This document shows positions 29,357 to 39,227 of a stretch of 64,000 nt of DNA, in pieces. A program made the position numbers and the translations under genes. Source of the DNA: Pseudomonas sp. 7P_10.2_Bac1 (GTDB lineage: Bacteria; Pseudomonadota; Gammaproteobacteria; Pseudomonadales; Pseudomonadaceae); contig NZ_JANLNV010000075.1 in assembly GCF_025465935.1 (NCBI RefSeq), positions 1 through 64,000 of the forward strand, given 5' to 3'. A model generated the notes under the pieces. It saw only the letters and a list, made by a program, of their open reading frames with translations. It had not been told where the DNA came from and ran no database searches. How positions within the stretch are numbered: position 1 is the stretch's first letter; every line of letters starts with the position of its first letter.

Positions 29357-31463
29357 ATGACTCGAAGCACACTTCCTTTGCTGATGGCGGCATTCAGTTC
29401 CGTTAGCCTCACGGCATGGGCCGAAGACGATACCTCACCCGGTACGCTGAACATGCAGCCCACGGTGGTTTCGGCCACTCGTACCGAAGCAACCATTGCG
29501 TCGATCCCGGGCTCGGTACAAGTCATTGACGAGCAACAAATACGCGAGCAGAGCGGGGCGGGGCGCCGTGTATCCGATATTCTTGGCCAGTTGGTGCCCG
29601 GTATTGCGCCGTCGTCCGGGGGGATGAGCAACTTCGGGCAGACCCTGCGCGGACGCAATGTATTGGTGCTCATTGACGGCGTTTCGCAAAACGCCACGCG
29701 GGACAACTTTCGCCAACTCAACAGCATTTCACCTTCCAGCATCGAGCGCATCGAGGTGGTGTCGGGGGCTAGCAGTGTGTACGGCGCTGGTGCTTCGGGC
29801 GGCATTATCAACATCATTACCAAGCGCAATCAGGGCAGGACATCGCCTTCACTAGTCGTCTGGGGATGACCACAGGCAATAACCTCAATGCCAAGGGCTT
29901 CGCCTACGAGCTTATTCAAAGTGCCACCGGGCGCAAGGATGCACTGGACTGGTATGTCTCGGCCGGTGGTGTGCAGCGTAACGATCAGTTCGATGGTAAT
30001 GGCAAGCGCATCCCGCAAGACACTTCCCAGGGCAGCAATATGGACACCGAAACCTATAACCTCCAGGGGCGTTTCGGTTATGCGCTGGATGCCGATAAAA
30101 AATAAACCTGTCTTTGCAGGACTATAAAGACCAGCAAGACACTGCGTACACCAAGGACCCGGGCAACAGGCAGCACGCTGTCGCACTTAAAGGCCTGGAA
30201 CTTGATGATCAGCCTTACACCCACACCCAGGCGGCCAACCTCAACTATCAAGATGCTGATTTTTATGGTCAGGGTTTGCAGATAGAAAGCTATTGGCGGC
30301 GTTCCGACGCGCTGTTCTTTCCTGATCTGTCGCGCGGCAAGGCCGGGATTTCGAACAACAACAGCGTGCAGGATGTATATGGCTTGCGCGCGGCCATCGA
30401 CAGCGCACTGCCATCTATCGGCAGTGCGACCGGCAACCTGGTGTGGGGCGCTGACTATGACAATGAGCGCTCACGCCAGCGTGGCGATCAGTACGCCGTC
30501 AACGGCCTGGTCTACAGCAAAACCGGCGAGACGTTTGAGCTGGGGCCGGACATCAACACCACCACCAAGGCTCTTTTCGGGCAGATGTCCTGGGACATAG
30601 GCGACTGGACACTGCGCGGGGGCGTGCGCCGTGAATGGGTCGAGAGCAAAGTTGCCGACAGCATCGCCTATGGCGAAATAGTGCAAACCGGCAGACGTGC
30701 GGTATTGCCCGGCGATACGCTTAACTATGGCGCTACGCTCTACAACCTCGGCGCGGTTTACCACTTGAGTGGTAATCAGGACGTGTTCGCCAACTTCAGT
30801 CAGGGCTTTTCACTGCCGGACCTGCAACGCTTTATGCGTGACGTGCAGAGCAACTTCAATATCCAGAGCCTTAACGCCCAGGCGATCAAGGTCAACAGCT
30901 ACGAGTTAGGCTGGCGGGGTCATTGGGATAAATGGCAGGCCGACACCACGATTTATGAAAACACCTCCGATGTGACGCAGTTCTACGATGTCAACGACCG
31001 TGTCTTGCGCTTGATCAATCAGAAGGAACGTGTACGCGGCATCGAAAACAATTTGACCTGGCGCATGACCGACCGATGGTCACTGGGCGGCACCTATGCC
31101 TGGGCCAAAGGTGAAACCCGGCAAAATGGTAAATGGATCGACTTGCCGGCAACCCGTGTATCGCCAGCCAAGACCACCGTGTTTGTGGGCTATACCGAAG
31201 ATGTCTACACGTTGCGTCTGCAGGCCATGCGCCTGGCCAGCTACGATGCGGCGGCCAAAGACCGCAATGGCCGTGAGATCGATGGCTACACCCTGGTCGA
31301 CCTGCTGGGCTCGGTCGAACTGCCCGTGGGGCGACTGGAAGGCGGTATTTACAACCTGAGCAACCGCACCTACCAAAATGCCTTCGCCCAAGCCAATGCC
31401 CGAGCGCCTTATGCCAATGCCCAAGGGCGAACGCTGAGCGTCAGTTACTCACTGGACTGGTGA
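29357..31463 (+). pseudogene. IutA-like TonB-dependent siderophore receptor, frameshifted
   Basis: This would be a full-length receptor of about 700 residues, split into three frames. Frame 1 (29357-29869) gives signal peptide ending TAWA and plug (LRGRNVLVLIDGVSQNATRD, GASSVYGAGASGGIINIITK). A one-base loss near 29838-29840 shifts into frame 2 (IAFTSRLGMTTGNN ... FGYALDADKK). A second one-base loss in the A6 run at 30097-30102 shifts into frame 3 (LSLQDYKDQQ to the C-terminus VSYSLDW). Plug and C-terminus resemble E. coli IutA, the ferric aerobactin receptor. Either the gene is dead or the two indels are sequencing errors; one lies in a homopolymer. Confidence 0.85.
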
Positions 31464-31706
31464 GTAAGGACCCGCATCTGCATAGACCGGGCACTTAAGT
31501 AGACACAAACGAGCCCGCGGAGTACTCACATAGTTCCTACCGGGTTTGTGTACCGCATAAAGGTTTTATGCGCAGAGCGTCTTAGGTCCGCTCGCACGTG
31601 TTTTTGATATGGGTCTTAACCAATTTGTGGATATTTCCCACATATCTAGAGCGGCATTCTGGCCATTCTCTTCCCGATTGCATTCTATGAGTGAACTTCA
31701 CGGTTT

Positions 31707-32087
31707 TTGGCGGCTCGTGGGATGTTCTGGATGACATGTATGGAGCTCAGTGCAAGCCTGAAAGTCGGAGTAGTGGGTGAGGCGTTTACTGAGGTAAATC
31801 CAATCACCAAACACGTTCGTCATCTGTTTCATGTAGAAAAGGTTGGCTTCTATATCCGTGACCATTACGACTTCAATGGTCTTCAATACCTGGGCACCTG
31901 GACCGAAGATCGGGTGCTGATCCAGGTGGAGGCTGCATTTACGTTGAGTCTTCACGGGCAGCTAGTACTGCGTCTAAAAGATGGCCCTTTTTATTGGGTT
32001 CTTCCGAATATCTTTCATCGTGCGCCTGATGTTAATGGCGTTAATTTCCCTGCGTGGTTTCCATGGTGGGGTTATTACCCGGCCTGA
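31707..32087 (+). pseudogene. DUF6402-like fragment
   Basis: The readable part gives KVGVVGEAF...VEKVGFYIRDHYDFNG...LGTWTEDRVL, which I match from memory to DUF6402 proteins (found near type VI secretion and toxin loci). Upstream, a different frame reads SWDVLDDMYGA, the usual preceding piece of that family, and a third frame offers an ATG at 31687 that stops after 15 codons. The N-terminal two thirds are missing, and the C-terminus (FYWVLPNIFHRAP onward) no longer resembles the family. This is probably a truncated, frameshifted remnant. The 31464-31706 stretch before it holds no gene. Confidence 0.5.
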
Positions 32088-32126
32088 ATCAATTTAGTAG
32101 GTACCCAAAAAACTGGCACCCCAGAC

Positions 32127-32158
32127 ACAACAAAGCCGCTCGAAAGCGGCTTTGTTGT
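32127..32158. terminator. Rho-independent terminator after accC
   Basis: CAACAAAGCCGCT, loop CGAA, AGCGGCTTTGTTG gives a 13-bp perfect stem (32128-32140 and 32145-32157) with TTTG/T-rich flanks on both strands. It serves accB-accC on the minus strand and could also stop transcription from the DUF6402 remnant. Confidence 0.85.
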
Positions 32159-32171
32159 ACAGAAAACAAAC

Positions 32172-33530
32172 TTACTTGTTAGCCAGTTTGTGTTCCAGGT
32201 AGTGAATGTTGACGCCGCCTTCGCAGAAGCCTTCGTCATTCACCAGGTCACGGTGCAGCGGGATGTTGGTTTTGATCCCGTCGACCACGATTTCGTCCAG
32301 CGCGTTACGCATGCGAGCCATGGCTTCATCACGGGTCGCGCCCCAGGTGATCAGCTTGCCGATCAGCGAGTCGTAGTTGGCCGGAACCTTGTAGCCGCTG
32401 TACAGGTGCGAATCCACACGAACGCCGTTGCCGCCCGGTGCGTGGAAGTGCTTGACCAGGCCTGGGCTCGGCATGAAGGTCGCCGGGTCTTCAGCGTTGA
32501 TCCGGCATTCCAGCGAGTGACCGTGAATGTTCACGTCAGCCTGGGTGAAGGACAACTTGTTGCCTGCCGCGATGCTCAACATCTCTTTAACGATGTCGAT
32601 GCCAGTGACCATTTCGGACACCGGGTGCTCCACTTGCACACGAGTGTTCATCTCGATGAAGTAGAAGCGACCATTTTCGTACAGGAACTCGAAAGTACCC
32701 GCACCACGGTAGTTGATGTCGACGCACGCTTGAACGCAGCGTGCCAGAACTTCCTGGCGAGCCTTTTCGTCGATACCCGGTGCTGGCGCTTCTTCCAGAA
32801 CCTTCTGGTGACGACGTTGCAGCGAGCAATCGCGGTCGCCCAAGTGAATCGCGTTACCCTGGCCGTCGGAAATAACCTGAACTTCCACGTGACGTGGGTT
32901 GGTCAGGTATTTTTCCAGGTAGACCATCGGGTTGCTGAACCAGGCGCCGGCTTCTTCGCGGGTCTGCTTGGCCGCTTCGACCAGGTCTTCTTCGCGGTGC
33001 ACAACGCGCATGCCACGACCACCACCGCCGCCAGCGGCCTTGATGATCACCGGGTAGCCGACTTCACGGCCAATACGCAGTGCGGTTTCAGGGTCTTCCG
33101 GCAGCGGGCCGTCAGAACCTGGAACAGTCGGTACGCCCGCTGCGATCATGGCGTGCTTGGCCGATACCTTGTCGCCCATCAGGCGAATGGTGTCAGCTTT
33201 CGGGCCGATGAAGGCAAAACCGGATTTCTCGACTTGTTCGGCGAAATCGGCGTTTTCAGCCAAGAAGCCGTAGCCCGGGTGAATCGCCGTGGCGCCAGTC
33301 ACTTCGGCTGCCGCGATGATCGCCGGGATGTGCAGATAAGACAGGTTGGCTGGTGCTGGACCAATGCAGACGGTTTCGTCTGCCAGGCCCAGGTGCATCA
33401 GTTCCTTGTCGGCAGTGGAGTACACCGCGACGGTCTTGATGCCCAGTTCCTTGCACGCCCGCAGGATGCGCAAGGCGATCTCGCCACGGTTGGCGATCAG
33501 GACTTTTTCCAGCTTCTGAGGCTTCAACAT
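32172..33530 (-). CDS. accC: Acetyl-CoA carboxylase, biotin carboxylase subunit
   Basis: A 452-residue ATP-grasp enzyme that carboxylates the biotin on AccB, the first half-reaction of malonyl-CoA synthesis. [14 protein letters not shown] opens the protein, GGGGRGMR is the ATP-binding glycine loop, and [14 protein letters not shown] is the active-site signature. The ATG at 33530 follows GGGGAG; an in-frame ATG 21 bp upstream is less likely. It is 17 bp downstream of accB. Confidence 0.97.
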   Translation of the reverse strand: MLKPQKLEKVLIANRGEIALRILRACKELGIKTVAVYSTADKELMHLGLADETVCIGPAPANLSYLHIPAIIAAAEVTGATAIHPGYGFLAENADFAEQVEKSGFAFIGPKADTIRLMGDKVSAKHAMIAAGVPTVPGSDGPLPEDPETALRIGREVGYPVIIKAAGGGGGRGMRVVHREEDLVEAAKQTREEAGAWFSNPMVYLEKYLTNPRHVEVQVISDGQGNAIHLGDRDCSLQRRHQKVLEEAPAPGIDEKARQEVLARCVQACVDINYRGAGTFEFLYENGRFYFIEMNTRVQVEHPVSEMVTGIDIVKEMLSIAAGNKLSFTQADVNIHGHSLECRINAEDPATFMPSPGLVKHFHAPGGNGVRVDSHLYSGYKVPANYDSLIGKLITWGATRDEAMARMRNALDEIVVDGIKTNIPLHRDLVNDEGFCEGGVNIHYLEHKLANK

Positions 33531-33547
33531 CGTTGGCTCCCCGTGGT

Positions 33548-34009
33548 TCAAACGATGGTGAACAGCGGTTGGTCGAACTCAACCGGCTGACCGTTTTCTA
33601 CCAGGATGGATTCAATGACACCGGCTTTTTCAGCGGTGATGTGGTTCATCATTTTCATCGCTTCAACGATGCAAATGGTATCGCCGACTTTAACGCTCTG
33701 GCCCACTTCAACGAAGGCAGGCGAGGTCGGAGCCGGGGTGCGGTAGAAGGTGCCAACCATTGGCGACTTGACCACAAAGCCGTTCAGTTTTGCAGCAGCA
33801 GGTGCTTCAGTCACGGTGGCAACCGGTGCAACAGCCACTGGAGCCGCGGCAGGCGCTTGCTGGACAGGTGCTTGAGCGTAGAACTGTTGAGCAGGGGTCT
33901 TGCTGTGGCGGCTGATGCGTACCGACTCTTCGCCTTCTTTGATTTCCAGCTCGTCGATGCCGGACTCTTCCAGCAATTCGATCAGTTTCTTAACTTTACG
34001 GATATCCAT
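33548..34009 (-). CDS. accB: Biotin carboxyl carrier protein AccB
   Basis: A 153-residue carrier of acetyl-CoA carboxylase. The N-terminal helix region ([20 protein letters not shown]) is followed by an Ala/Pro-rich linker (about 40-75) and a C-terminal biotinyl domain. The biotinylated Lys is in EAMKM. It is in one unit with aroQ (25 bp upstream) and accC (17 bp downstream). Confidence 0.97.
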   Translation of the reverse strand: MDIRKVKKLIELLEESGIDELEIKEGEESVRISRHSKTPAQQFYAQAPVQQAPAAAPVAVAPVATVTEAPAAAKLNGFVVKSPMVGTFYRTPAPTSPAFVEVGQSVKVGDTICIVEAMKMMNHITAEKAGVIESILVENGQPVEFDQPLFTIV

Positions 34010-34034
34010 GAATCGTCAACTCCCAATGGGTTGG

Positions 34035-34490
34035 TCAGGGGCGTTTAGCTTGCAGTTCAAGCTGTTCCAGGGCGGCCTCCAAGGCCAGTCGATAACCGCT
34101 GGCGCCAAGGCCGCAGATCACACCTACCGCAACGTCGGAGAAGTAGGAGTGATGGCGGAAAGGTTCGCGTTTGTGCACGTTGGACAAATGCACTTCGATG
34201 AATGGGATGCTCACCGCCAGCAGCGCGTCACGTAATGCCACGCTGGTGTGGGTAAAAGCCGCCGGATTGATCAGAATAAAATCCACGCCTTCATCGCGGG
34301 CCGCATGGATTCGATCAATCAATTCATACTCGGCATTACTTTGCAGGTAGAGCAAATGGTGACCGGCTTCGCGGGCCCGTTGTTCCAGATCCTGATTGAT
34401 TTGCGCCAGGGTAGTCGCGCCGTAAACCCCCGGTTCACGGGTGCCTAGCAGGTTCAGGTTGGGGCCGTGCAGAACCAGAAAAGTCGCCAT
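34035..34490 (-). CDS. aroQ: Type II 3-dehydroquinate dehydratase
   Basis: A 151-residue shikimate-pathway enzyme that dehydrates 3-dehydroquinate. Type II features are [14 protein letters not shown], the substrate loop with [17 protein letters not shown], and the catalytic His in [11 protein letters not shown]. The ATG at 34490 follows AAGGAA. It heads the aroQ-accB-accC unit, the arrangement known in P. aeruginosa. Confidence 0.97.
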   Translation of the reverse strand: MATFLVLHGPNLNLLGTREPGVYGATTLAQINQDLEQRAREAGHHLLYLQSNAEYELIDRIHAARDEGVDFILINPAAFTHTSVALRDALLAVSIPFIEVHLSNVHKREPFRHHSYFSDVAVGVICGLGASGYRLALEAALEQLELQAKRP

Positions 34491-34620
34491 CTGCTGTTCC
34501 TTGTAATGTGTGTGCAGTCATCAGTGCCGGGCGACTATGCCGAAAAGCTGAATCAGTGTCCAGTTGTGTGCAAAAGCCAACACGATGACCGATGTTCGCG
34601 AAAAGTTTGTGACCAAGGCT

Positions 34621-36399
34621 CTAGATCTGGTCATTCGCGTTCGCGACACGTTCGGCGAAGTCCGCTGCGTTGATCTCTCCAATGACCCGTTGGTCACTTT
34701 TTTCCAGGCCATTTTTGTCGAAGAACATCAGCGCCGGAGGGCCGAACAAATGGTAGTGATCGAGCAGGGCGCGTTGCTCGGCGTTGCTGGCCGTCATGTC
34801 GAAGCGTACCAGCCGATAATCCTTGAGCCGGTCCAGCACTTGCGGGTTGTTCAGCACCTCGTGCTCAAGCACTTTGCAACTGATGCACCAGTCGGCGTAC
34901 CAGTCCAGCAACAGCGGCTGGCCAGCGGCCTTGGCCTGGGCCAGGGCGCTGTTGAGTTGCGCCGCAGTGCTGACGGTTTGCCATTGCGCTGAGGGTTGAG
35001 TGGCACCCGTGACGGTCGGCTGCGTCGCCGGTAACCGGCCGATGGGGTTGAACGGATCACTCTGGCCGCTTAATGCGCCGAACCAGCAGGCCAGCGCATA
35101 CACCAGCAAAAACAGCCCCAGCAGTTGCACCAGCCGTTGGCGAGGCGCTTTGTAGACAAACTCCAGAGTGCCGAGAAACAGGCTGACCCCCGCCGCCAGT
35201 GCACCGATCAGCAGCAACGTCACCTGACCCGGCAGGACCCGGCTAAGCAAGCCGATCGCCAGCCCTAGCAAGAGCACGCCGATGGCGTTTTTCACCGTGA
35301 CCAGCCACGGGCCGCTTTTCGGCAGCCAGGCCGCGCCGCCGGTGGCTACCAGCAATAGCGGTGCCCCCATGCCCAGGCCGAGGGCGAACAGCTTCAAGCC
35401 GCCGCCCAACGCGTCGCCGCTGGCGCTGATGTACAGCAATGCCCCGGCGAGCGGGGCCGAAACACACGGCGATACCAACAGGCTGGAGACTACGCCCAAC
35501 ACCGCAGCGCCCCACAACGAACCGCCCTGGGTGCGATGGGCGACACGGTCCAGGCGGTTGCTGATGGCCTGCGGCAATTTGAGTTCGAAGACGCCAAACA
35601 TTGCCAGGGCAAAAATGGCGAAGAACAGCGCAAAGGGCACCAGCACCCAGACCGATTGCAGGCGGGCCTGCAAATTCAGTTGTGCGCCGAACATCCCCAT
35701 CAACGCGCCCAACAGCGCAAAGCATGCGGCCATCGGCAACACATAGGCCAGCGACAGGCTAAAGCCGCGCAGGCCGCCGACCTGGCCGCGTAACACCACG
35801 CCCGACAGAATCGGCAGCATCGGCAGTACGCAAGGGGTAAAGGTCAGGCCCAGCCCGGCGAGAAAGAACAGCGCCAGGTCGCGCCAGTTCCACGGTGTTT
35901 CTGGTGTGTTCGGACTCGCGGCCGCGACAGCCCCCGATATGCCGTCGATGTTAAAACGCTCGGTTTCAGGCGGGTAGCACAGCCCTTTGTCGGCGCAGCC
36001 TTGATAGCTGACCACCAGGGTAAACGGGCGTTGATCGTTGGCCGGGCGCGGGATGTCGACGTCCAGAATGCCGTGATAGACCTCTACGTCGCCAAAGTAC
36101 TCATCGTGTTTTTGCTCACCCGCCGGCAGTTGCGGCGTACCCAGCGCGATATCCGCTGGTTCGGCCTTGAACGCAAAGCGATGCCGATACAGGTAATACC
36201 CTTCGGTTGGGACGAAACGCAGTTTGATCGTCTCGGGGGTGCTGTCGATCAGGTTCAGCTTGAAGGCTTCGCGCACCGGCAAAAAGTCGGCACTGTTGTT
36301 GATCGCCCCCAGGGTTGCGCTGGGGCGGGCGTCCAGCAGGCCCGTGGCCATGGCCGGTAGGGTAAAGAGCAAGCAAAACATCAAGAGCAGGCGGCGCAT
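34621..36399 (-). CDS. dsbD: Thiol:disulfide interchange protein DsbD
   Basis: A 592-residue inner-membrane electron carrier. It passes reducing power from cytoplasmic thioredoxin to periplasmic DsbC/DsbG and cytochrome c maturation. Domains: signal peptide (ends AMA), periplasmic alpha domain with Cys pair in GCADKGLCYP, eight-helix core with FTPCVLPMLPIL and the second core Cys in LVSPCVSAPLAG, and a C-terminal thioredoxin-like domain with WCISCK. The ATG at 36399 gives the signal peptide start. It corresponds to P. aeruginosa dipZ. Confidence 0.95.
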   Translation of the reverse strand: MRRLLLMFCLLFTLPAMATGLLDARPSATLGAINNSADFLPVREAFKLNLIDSTPETIKLRFVPTEGYYLYRHRFAFKAEPADIALGTPQLPAGEQKHDEYFGDVEVYHGILDVDIPRPANDQRPFTLVVSYQGCADKGLCYPPETERFNIDGISGAVAAASPNTPETPWNWRDLALFFLAGLGLTFTPCVLPMLPILSGVVLRGQVGGLRGFSLSLAYVLPMAACFALLGALMGMFGAQLNLQARLQSVWVLVPFALFFAIFALAMFGVFELKLPQAISNRLDRVAHRTQGGSLWGAAVLGVVSSLLVSPCVSAPLAGALLYISASGDALGGGLKLFALGLGMGAPLLLVATGGAAWLPKSGPWLVTVKNAIGVLLLGLAIGLLSRVLPGQVTLLLIGALAAGVSLFLGTLEFVYKAPRQRLVQLLGLFLLVYALACWFGALSGQSDPFNPIGRLPATQPTVTGATQPSAQWQTVSTAAQLNSALAQAKAAGQPLLLDWYADWCISCKVLEHEVLNNPQVLDRLKDYRLVRFDMTASNAEQRALLDHYHLFGPPALMFFDKNGLEKSDQRVIGEINAADFAERVANANDQI

Positions 36400-36461
36400 A
36401 AGGATCTCGCGGATAAAACCTGCGGGCATGATATCGGAGTGAGCAAGCCAAGCGTGCAGAG

Positions 36462-36510
36462 GGCGATGTTTTGCTCGCAACCGTCAATGGATTGCGAGCA
36501 CGATTTCGCC
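36462..36510. repeat. REP-like inverted repeat upstream of dsbD
   Basis: Outer arms GGCGA/TCGCC and inner arms TTGCTCGCAA/TTGCGAGCA form an interrupted palindrome between the hypothetical gene and dsbD. The inner arm shares the GCTCGC core of local REP sequences. Confidence 0.5.
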
Positions 36511-37031
36511 TACAGAGGATGAAGACGTGGTTTGGCAGGCAGGTCTTTGATGATGAATTTCAAATCCACGTCGTTACGTTTGTAGACCCATGAAAGGCGT
36601 CGATCAGTGCCTTTATCACACGTCATGTCCATGACACCGACCAAAATGATGTTAATGCTGATGCCTTCGTTAAAAGGTGTCTCGCACCGCACTTGTTCAT
36701 ATTTCAACGGGCCAATGGGTTGGTAAGTGAAATCACTGGTACTTTTGAACGCATGTTTTTTCAACTCGCTGAGTGGCACATCCAACGTTGCCGGCATGGA
36801 AATAAAACGCAGGGCAGCGTTCAACGCATCCGAGTCCGGCATTTCATATGCGGTGCTTGAGAGCGGCGGTATCAGGCACGGTCGTACTTTTTGCTGGTCG
36901 GGTGCACAGGGGTAACCCGAAGGGTAGTCGACTATGACGGCAATAAAGCTCGACTGGTTTTCAATCTGCAGTGTTGCGCTTTCACTGAGCGGCAAGTAAA
37001 GAACAAACAATATAAGAATGGTTTGTCTCAT
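36510..37031 (-). CDS. Hypothetical secreted four-cysteine protein
   Basis: A protein of about 173 residues that I do not recognise. The ATG at 37031 gives a clean signal peptide (MRQTILILFVLYLPLSESA); the frame is open further upstream. The mature part has four Cys (GYPC, RPC, VRC, MTC), enough for two disulfides, and no membrane helix. It is likely periplasmic. It is immediately upstream of dsbD on the same strand, but the REP-like hairpin between them argues against a tight operon. The sequence is AT-richer than its neighbours. Confidence 0.65.
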   Translation of the reverse strand: MRQTILILFVLYLPLSESATLQIENQSSFIAVIVDYPSGYPCAPDQQKVRPCLIPPLSSTAYEMPDSDALNAALRFISMPATLDVPLSELKKHAFKSTSDFTYQPIGPLKYEQVRCETPFNEGISINIILVGVMDMTCDKGTDRRLSWVYKRNDVDLKFIIKDLPAKPRLHPL

Positions 37032-37158
37032 GGCGCACCTGTTCATGTCATATCGGAAACAGGCCGATGAGGTCTGTTTAATACGACATGAATTTAATAT
37101 CACTCTCGACAGCAATAGATACTGTCAGAAGTAACAGGTACGCGGTTTTATTGACGGT

Positions 37159-39120
37159 TTATACCCTGAACGCTTGCACCGCCGTATTAAGTTCTGCACC
37201 CAGTTCCAATAATTGCTGACTTTGATTGCGGGCAATACCGATACGTTGCAAGTTATCGTCGCCCAGCAGATGAATACGTTCACTGTGGTCGCGGATCTCA
37301 CTCACCGCCGCGCTTTGTTGTGCAGTGACATCAGCAATACGCACCGCCGTGTCGGAGATGGTGGTAATGGCGCCGACAATTTCATCCAGCGCGCCGTCGG
37401 CATCCTGGGCTTGCTGAGCGGTGGCTTGAGCGTGTTCCACTTGCGCGCGCATGCCTTCAACCGATTGGCGCGCCGCCAGTTGCAACCCGGCAATCAGGTT
37501 CTGGATTTCGCTGGTCGCGCCTGCGGTGCGTTGCGCCAGGGAGCGTACCTCTTCGGCGACCACGGCAAAGCCCCGGCCCATTTCACCGGCCCGTGCAGCT
37601 TCAATGGCGGCGTTCAGGGCTAACAGGTTGGTTTGATCAGCGATGGAGCGAATCACCGTAAGAACCCCGCCAATGGTGGCCGACTCTTCGGCCAGACGCT
37701 CGACTGTCTGGGCGTTGCCTTGCACTTCGCCCACCAGCGCGTGCAGCCCGGTGAGGCTTTGCCCGATCACCAATTGGCCCTGGGCAACTGCCGCGCCAGC
37801 GCTGCGACTGGCGTCGGCGGCCTGGCTGGCATCGCCCGCCACTTGGGAAATGGTCGCTTCCAATTCGCCCAGTGCATCACGGATTTGTCCGGTGTCGCTT
37901 GCCTGGCGCTCGGCGCCGCCGTGCAAGTCGGTGCTCAATTGCGCCAGGGTCTGGCTGCTGCCCGCGACTTGCTCCGCGTTAAGGCGGATGGTGCCCACCA
38001 GGTTCACCAGGTAAGCGCGCAGGCGATTCAAAGACGCCTCGATGTCATGCAGTTCGCGATTGGTTTTACCCAGTTCAATGTCGCGACTGAAGTCGCCTTC
38101 AGCCCAAGTCGACAGCATCGGCGCCAGGTAAGTCAGGACCCGCGCCAGCTTGCGTTGCAGCGTGTCGATCAACAGGGCAATCAGCAGGATCAAGGCAATC
38201 ATCAGGCCTTGAATCAGCCGAACTTCGTCCTGAATCTGCCCGTGCTGGGCGCGGACCACGGGCTCAAGCTCGGCAATGGCTTGTTGCACCGCGTCGAGTT
38301 TGCGGTGCGTAGTGGTGCTCAGTTGGGTGCGTTGTTCGATTTGCACCTGGGTGCGTTTGAGTTCGGCCGGATAACGGCTTAGCAGGTTGTTCAGTTCGCG
38401 CTTGAGATTGACCCCGGCATCTTCGGTCTGGGTGTTCTGGCTGGCTTCGAGCCCCATCATTGCTGCGAAATCGTCATTGCCCGAAGTGCTTTTGCTGCTG
38501 ACGCCGAGCAGCGGCAAGGTGTCGATCTGTTGAGCTTGAGCCTGGATGCTGGCCAGTTCGCGCTCGACATCGCCCGCCAACTCACTGCGCCCACTGCTGA
38601 CCAGTTTGTCGCGGTTCAGCGAGAGCTTGGCCAGGTGCAGAGAAGCAGTGAGCAGGGGCGGTAAATAGTGGGCGGCATCAGCCGTGTTGGCTTCGCTGGC
38701 GTATTGGCCGAGTTGCTCCAGGTTGGCCGCCAGTTCGCGTTCGGCTTGCAGCAGCAAGGCTTGCGGGTCACCTGCCAATTTGCCGGCTGCCAGCAGCTCG
38801 GTATTACTGAAGGTGTCGAGGTTCTCAAGGCTGGGGCGCACGGCGTCTGCCAGCGTGGGCGGCAACGGAGCGAGTTGCTGTTTGAGGGTCTCCAGCGCGC
38901 TGTTGGCCTCGCTTAAACGCACGGCATCACCGCTGGCCAGGTAGTCCTCAATGTTGCGCGCCACCTGATTCTGAAAGTGCTGGGAGAGGCTCAAGTAGCG
39001 CTCCATCAACAGGTACGGGCGTTCCAGGGCCTGTTGCGACCACCACAGGGTAGCGCCTAACGCGAGACACACGGCGACCAGCAGCACGGTGTTGAGGTTG
39101 GTGAGCAACTTCAGGCGCAT
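37159..39120 (-). CDS. ctpL: Methyl-accepting chemotaxis protein, CtpL type
   Basis: A 653-residue chemoreceptor. A first membrane helix (about 8-28) and a second (about 304-325, [20 protein letters not shown]) enclose a long helical periplasmic sensor of about 275 residues. A HAMP-like linker leads to the cytoplasmic signalling domain. Its hairpin tip, [20 protein letters not shown], is the universal CheW/CheA contact. Position next to gcbA matches PA4844, which senses low phosphate and some aromatic compounds; ligand identity here is inferred from synteny only. Confidence 0.87.
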   Translation of the reverse strand: MRLKLLTNLNTVLLVAVCLALGATLWWSQQALERPYLLMERYLSLSQHFQNQVARNIEDYLASGDAVRLSEANSALETLKQQLAPLPPTLADAVRPSLENLDTFSNTELLAAGKLAGDPQALLLQAERELAANLEQLGQYASEANTADAAHYLPPLLTASLHLAKLSLNRDKLVSSGRSELAGDVERELASIQAQAQQIDTLPLLGVSSKSTSGNDDFAAMMGLEASQNTQTEDAGVNLKRELNNLLSRYPAELKRTQVQIEQRTQLSTTTHRKLDAVQQAIAELEPVVRAQHGQIQDEVRLIQGLMIALILLIALLIDTLQRKLARVLTYLAPMLSTWAEGDFSRDIELGKTNRELHDIEASLNRLRAYLVNLVGTIRLNAEQVAGSSQTLAQLSTDLHGGAERQASDTGQIRDALGELEATISQVAGDASQAADASRSAGAAVAQGQLVIGQSLTGLHALVGEVQGNAQTVERLAEESATIGGVLTVIRSIADQTNLLALNAAIEAARAGEMGRGFAVVAEEVRSLAQRTAGATSEIQNLIAGLQLAARQSVEGMRAQVEHAQATAQQAQDADGALDEIVGAITTISDTAVRIADVTAQQSAAVSEIRDHSERIHLLGDDNLQRIGIARNQSQQLLELGAELNTAVQAFRV

Positions 39121-39227
39121 AAGAGATTCTGCCTACTACGCAGTGAGAAGCGGCTGAAGTTATTGCACTTAAGTTACAGCGATGTGACGAGCGGGAGTGC
39201 CCCGACTAAAATAGTGGCTATTAGCCT

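Noticed and set aside
32190..33590. A 466-codon plus-strand frame over accC.
   Set aside because: AccC on the minus strand is conserved from end to end; the opposite frame has no known domain.
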